In this document: positions 58,601 to 64,000 of the stretch, piece after piece
Position numbering within the stretch: position 1 is the first letter of the stretch
Layout of the letters: each line of letters begins with the position of its first letter
Assembly: GCF_001640805.2 (NCBI RefSeq)
Contig: NC_066844.1
Span: 14,685,543 to 14,749,542, forward strand
Direction: 5' to 3'
Length of the DNA stretch: 64,000 bases
DNA from: Lates calcarifer
Lineage: Eukaryota > Chordata > Actinopteri > Centropomidae
The notes under the pieces: model-generated
Seen by the model: only the letters and a program-made list of their open reading frames with translations
Told to the model about the DNA's origin: nothing
Database searches by the model: none
Made by a program: the position numbers and the translations under genes

Positions 58601-60865
58601 CTCCATGCCGCCAGCTGTGTGTCATTTAGTGAGCTCTTATAAAAATGAGCCTGGCACCAGTGAGTGATGTTCCTGATGCTGTGGCGCCAGGCGCTCCGCT
58701 TCAAATGACATTGGGTGCCACCACTGACTTCCTCTCAACCTACACACACACACACACACATATATGCACACAAATGAAAGAGCACAAAAAGCTCAATTCA
58801 GCACAAGTAAATGCAGGCTTGTGTTTGTGAGAGGCATATTTTCAGCTGCTTTCCTCCTGCAATCTCTCACAATAGAAAGCCGAAACATGTATCCACAAAA
58901 CATCTAATTACACAATACCGCGATTCAGCAGTATCAGAGCAAACACAGGGGTACGTCAGGACAAACAGATTAGCGGCTCCGGTGACAACATCCCCACCAC
59001 GTCCCACTCACACACACACCTGTGTTCACACATTTTCTGACTAAGCCCAGCGTTTTGCATGTAAATAGAATGTGTTGCTGTGGTGAGGAGGTGCTAACTT
59101 CCTCTGCGTTGCACCTGGACTGACTGCTCATCTGCATGAGGAGAGAGGGAGGGAGGGAGGGCAGTGAAGGAGAGCTACAAGCACAGAGAGGAAGAGGTGT
59201 TAATGGGTTTAAACCTGGTAATTGGGGGGTACTTAGTCGCCTATTGTCATCGTCAGGCCTGAGGGACAACAGATGAAGCCTCATTTGGATTTCTTAGAGT
59301 TCATATGTCACTTACAGCAGTGATGCCTTTTGAACTTATATGAGTTCTTGTGCAACTGTTTCTCTTTTTCCTCTTCATCCCAACTTCTTTTGTTTTTAGA
59401 ACACTATACACTCATGGTGTGTGTAGTAACTCTCTATTTGGTGCTTCATATTGTATATAATATTCTGCGTTTTAGTTCATTTCTCTTATTTACTCTGACA
59501 CTGTCATCTCCCTGCATGGGATCAATAATCTCTCCTTTTATTATATGTTTCTATTATAGCATTAATTGTGTTCAAATTTGCAGGCTGCTTCTTTAAAACT
59601 GTAAAACTGTAACATATATTTTCAGTATGCAATATTTTTCTGTGTGTCTATGTCATAAACATGCAGTCATAAAATGCCAGCCAGCCCTGAAACCACATCT
59701 CAAAATGTGCCCTTTGAGAACGCTCCAAATTTTAAGGAACCACTTTTGCAGAAAGGCAGAAAATTGAATGACATGTAATAAGAAGAAACAGTTTGACTTT
59801 TGCACAAACACGGATAAGTTGAAGTCATCATGTCTCGGCACAGCCAGTGTGACCCGTACAGTAACTTTGTGTCCTCCCTGCATGTCCTTTACCTCCGATC
59901 CTGTTCATTCTTCCCTGATAAATGATAAAGCTGAAAACCATATGCTCTCAGTTTCGCTATCAGAGGCTATCAGGGCCTCACAGCAGTATCTACAAGGGCC
60001 CTGTCAAGGTCAGGCCGCAGTTCATCCAAAAACCCTTCAGGCTCACAACTGCTTTTCAGATGGGACTCTGGCGTCTTGGAGTCAGCACGGGACACACAGT
60101 CATAACATTTGGGTTGGAGTCTTCCAACAGACATAATTCAGCACAGCTTTAAAAGCAAAAGCTGATAATATTCAAAATGACTGCTGTCATCATACTCAAG
60201 AGAGTGAGTACTCTGGCTATGGGCCAGAGTGCTCGCTGCTCTATATTTGGTTATTTCTCCCGGCGTACAATGACTTCACCGACGCAATTTTAGCCCGGGC
60301 CCATGTGTTGTTTCAGTCTCATTTTCAGTAAACTCTGTGATCACCTTGCCTTTGCGTTCCACAGGCCTTTCACTGGGAGCACAAAGAGAGAGAAGGGCAT
60401 TAGTCCACAAGAAAAGCCCAGCTTTGGCTTCTTAAAGAAAGCAGAGGTTTAGCTCTTTCACTTCCACTGCATTGTTATGCTAAGGCCCAGCTTGGGAATA
60501 AGAGTGAACCATTAGCATCTGAAGAAGAGCCAACATCTGAGGGAAACATGTCTTTAAGGCCCCAAAGAAAAGAATCCATGCTGTCTCTCCCTCTCATTTT
60601 CTCATTCTCTAACTCACTCGCTTGTTCCTCAACTCAACTCTCATTCCTCACCATTCGAAGGCCCATTCTCTTTTCTTTCAGTTTCTCCTGCTGGCTCTTT
60701 GGGCGCGAAGAGGGATAAGAGATGTATGTGTGTGTGTGGGGGGTGGGAAGAGGGGGATTAGGAATTGAAATGCTTCATGAAACAATGAGTATAGCTCTTA
60801 ACTGATACTCTATAAATATATCAAACACATTATATTCATTAAAGGCTGGTATCCATCATTAAACA

Positions 60866-60891
60866 CCCCCCCCCCCCCCCCCCCCCCCCCC
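60866..60891. repeat. C26 homopolymer
   Basis: A run of about 26 C followed by (AC)n. Poly-C runs this long are uncommon in vertebrate DNA. Confidence 0.88.
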
Positions 60892-63021
60892 AACACACAC
60901 ACACCTGACTGACATAACCAAGAGAAGAGAATGTGAGCTTACCTGCAGATGTTACTCAAACATTACTGTAAATTATATTTTACATCAAAAGTAATGTTAT
61001 GACTATAGCTGACCAGCATTTGAGCCATATGATACTGATTTGAGATCTGACACCAATACCAAAATAATAAACAAAGAATGTATAAGGAAAACAACATAAG
61101 GTTAAGAATCATAGCTATCACAAATTTGGTGCTACGGAGTGCACACACACCATGCCTGTTAACCTTCTTCTTCTTCTTTACATGATGTGTGGGTCAGTGG
61201 CATTCTTGTGTCAGTTCTCAGTGTGTGTCAGGTGGTCAAAGGAGTCAGGGTTGATTCTCAGGTAAATATACTATAATATTTCTCAAACCATAAGCAACAA
61301 TGCTCTTCTTTTAAAAACACTAAAACGTTCCAGTCTTATTTAACAGAATGTTTTGTGAGCCGCTCTGAAACTGAAAAGCTTCTCGTGTTGGTGTGAAGCT
61401 AATGTTCGAGACTTATGAGACAGCTCTAGAGCAGCATTTTATTCTAGGAATGCACAGATCTCACTTTCTCTTAATACTGATTCTAATGCTTCAACACAGG
61501 ATATCTGATCATTCTAAGTACTGATCTTTTTTTTTTCTACACACTGCACTGCAAGGAAGACAATAGAATAATTTTCATTTGAGGTTACATGAGTCCAGGG
61601 ATTGCTGTGACACTGCAAACTGACTTTATGGCCAATTTTGTCTGAATGAGTGTAACTGCTATCAGGAACTCTGAATTGTATTAATGACACTGACAAAAGA
61701 ATTGTATTTGGTCATGCCATGGATGATACCAGAGCAACTTAATAAGATCAGTGTTGCTGTTGATACCAGTGTGGTGCGTTAGGCAGAAATAATGTCAATT
61801 TATCAGCGCCTTGAATTAAAAATGTTATGGAACCTTGTTTAGGTGATGTCTCAGCAGCAGAATTGTTTCTCCAGTCTCCAGTGTATAACAGTTAGCTCCT
61901 GCACTGAAGTCATGGCCATACAATGATAACAAAGTATCAACAAAATCAAACCTTGCAGATGCCAAGTCTCACGTGAGTGCAGCCTAATCCATTTGGAACA
62001 ATCACGTTACCTAGATAATTGAACATGGTATCATTGTGGCTTCTAAGTGCAAAAGAGAGTTTAGTTTCCTCACTGCCGTGAGGTCGGGTTTGTTGTAAAC
62101 AGAGCAGACTGAACGTCGGCTGCATTGCTCCAACAGAGCTGGAGCCGGTAAGGAGGGGGGCAGCTGTGGGATGATTCACAGCCCCAACACAGACACGTCA
62201 TCCTGGGTGGGATCCCACAGACGCTCCCCTGGGTCACAACTGGACTTGAAGTGTGTTGAATCCTAGAAAGAGAGACAGTGATACTGTAAAGATAAACAAA
62301 CACACCGCGGGACAAAAAGCAGAAACCGAGAGCTAGAAATGCTGAGTCATTTGAGTTCCTGTGACTGAGACATCACTGTTCTGCTCCCAGCTGGCTGTTG
62401 ACACCTACGGGGAGCAGCGATGGGCTGAGTGATAACAACACCACCATCACCAGCACCACTGTGAAGCCTACTGTATGATAAACACATGACTCTGAAAGGG
62501 CTTTTTAGTCAAGCCCTTATAGCTGACTAAAACCTCAGTGAAGCACAGAGCCATTCGGGGAAGAGAGGAATGACTAAGTCGTGCACCTGCCTCTCTGTCA
62601 GAATAGCACCGCCAGCACATTGACAGGAGGGAAGGGGGTGAGAGGGCTGCATGAAAAAAAGGAATTTCCAAGGACAGGGAAGATGTTGTGAAATCATATT
62701 GCGCATGTGGCCCGCACAGCTGCAGAGGGAGTGAATCGCTCCATGTGTAACAGAATGAATCACCAGTAGAGTTCCTCAGAAGTCAGATCACACTTTCAGC
62801 TCTCTCTCTCTCTCTCAGTCACTCTACCTCTCTCTCTCCCTCTCTTACACTCCTCCCTCCCTCCCTCCTTGTTTTGCTCTCCTCTGTTTTCCATACCGCA
62901 CCTTCTTATCACAGGTGCAAGCGGTGAAGTAAGCTGACTAGATTATCCACATATGCCATATAAGATCACTCTCCAGTCGCACACACAAGCACATACGCAC
63001 ACATGTGGAGAGATATAAATA

Positions 63022-63058
63022 CACACACACACACACATACACACACACACACACACAC
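63022..63058. repeat. (CA)n microsatellite
   Basis: A CA run of about 37 bases interrupted once by a T. Confidence 0.9.
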
Positions 63059-63954
63059 ATCAGTAATCACAATGAACAATGCTGAAGCCATCCAAAGTCT
63101 CCTCATCAGCATGAGATCATGTGGCACGTATAACACACATCGCTCACACACACTTCCTCCTCCTTCTACCCCCGCTGCACCAGAACACAGGTGGCCGACT
63201 GCAGCAGCCGGAGCAGCATTCCTGCATCTGTTGTTAAGTGACATCTCCTCTGTAGAAGTGTCCTCACCCTCATCCAGGAAAATCAGATGACTCACAAGGT
63301 TATTTACTTCAAATGTGTCACTGCTAATGTAACTGGAATTCTTACTGGGGGGCTGCTTGGACACCGCACCATATTACTGCAGATGTATCATAGACAGTGA
63401 TAAGAGGAAATTTTATTGTGGAAATTTCGGCTGCTACAGCTCAAACCAGCATTTAAAAACTCTCCCTTCAACTTGCTTTATTGCATCAAATGATGTGCAA
63501 CATTTGGACAAGTGTCAGAGGTGAGTAATCAGCACAGTACAGAAAAACAAAAATGGAAAGGAAGAAGCTGGAAGAGTTTGTGCTGACTCACCAACTAGCC
63601 CTGAGAGTAGTCACCACATCACCAAATGTCATTTTGTGTTGTGATCGAGCCGCAGAACTGATCAATCAGATGGAAATCAGCCTCTAAATTCCTCAGTGAA
63701 TAATGTGACGATGGGGAGGGGGGCAGCTGATTAGGAGCACCCTCGAGAAGTGGAGAGGCTGTCGACATCTTTATCTGTCAGAGCTTTGGCTCTGATGCTA
63801 AATTGACAGCTTTAGAATGTGTCTTTAATGCTAATTCAAAGGCTAAATCCACCCAGAGCCAGGGTATCTGTAGTATCCTATAGGGCAGCGGTGTTATCCT
63901 GGGTCCCTAAGGACTGTCCAGTGCTGCTCTGTGTGGTCCAGCCCCCCCAGGAGA

Positions 63955-63979
63955 GGGCTGGGGCTGGGGGGGCTTTGGG
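63955..63979 (+). other. Four-tract G-quadruplex motif
   Basis: G-runs of 3, 4, 7 and 3 are separated by loops CT, CT and CTTT. The C-run just upstream (about 63942-63948) can also pair with the 7-G run as a hairpin stem. Confidence 0.6.
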
Positions 63980-64000
63980 CCTCTGCCTCCCTCTCTCCTC

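Larger units (their letters stand above)
55653..64000. other. Non-coding DNA, right end of window
   Basis: No exon is recognised on either strand. It holds CA at 58743-58760, C26 at 60866-60891, CA at 63022-63058, TC-rich stretches near 62800-62870, and a G-quadruplex motif at the very end. Confidence 0.55.

Noticed and set aside
1..64000. CRISPR arrays, rRNA or tRNA genes, endogenous viral genes
   Set aside because: No regularly spaced identical repeats, no rRNA- or tRNA-like stretch, and no polymerase or capsid-type frame was found on reading both strands.

Overview
The window is vertebrate nuclear DNA, almost certainly from a ray-finned (teleost) fish. It has spliced genes with GT-AG introns, very frequent (CA)n/(TG)n microsatellites, and two copies of a roughly 350-bp interspersed repeat that is ubiquitous in teleost genomes. 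A percomorph is my guess, not a demonstrated result. There is no sign of a prokaryotic, viral, CRISPR or operon-like system.

The one gene that can be fully reconstructed is sulf2, an extracellular heparan-sulfate 6-O-endosulfatase, on the minus strand. Twenty coding exons between 13555 (ATG) and 4157 (TAA) join in phase with GT-AG junctions throughout. They give a 2,658-nt CDS (885 residues plus stop), close to the roughly 870 residues of human SULF2. The parts appear in the expected order: signal peptide, sulfatase catalytic domain with the C-C-P-S-R formylglycine motif, basic hydrophilic domain with a furin-type site and an acidic-flanked Ser-Gly, and the conserved C-terminal domain ending in a GQ-W-E-G-W-type tail. 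The a or b teleost paralogue cannot be decided here. A 3'UTR of about 1.35 kb probably runs to a minus-strand AATAAA at 2820-2825.

Downstream of sulf2 on the same strand, the start of another gene is visible at about 1957-2050: a CpG-rich 5' region, a Kozak ATG, 14 coding bases and a consensus donor. Its body lies beyond or is not readable in positions 1-1956, and I do not recognise it.

The 50 kb upstream of the first sulf2 coding exon (13627-64000) contains no coding sequence I can support. It is either a long first intron (the coding exon begins with an acceptor site, so at least one non-coding exon lies further upstream) or intergenic DNA. It holds microsatellites, homopolymer tracts (including a C26 run), a second copy of the teleost repeat, a degenerate 28-bp tandem array, a G-quadruplex motif at the right edge, and several segments whose composition suggests conserved non-coding regulatory DNA. 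A possible non-coding exon is noted near 45.6 kb.

No new biological system was evident. The most useful observations are the complete sulf2 gene model, its conserved candidate glycosaminoglycan-attachment Ser-Gly, and the candidate regulatory segments upstream.
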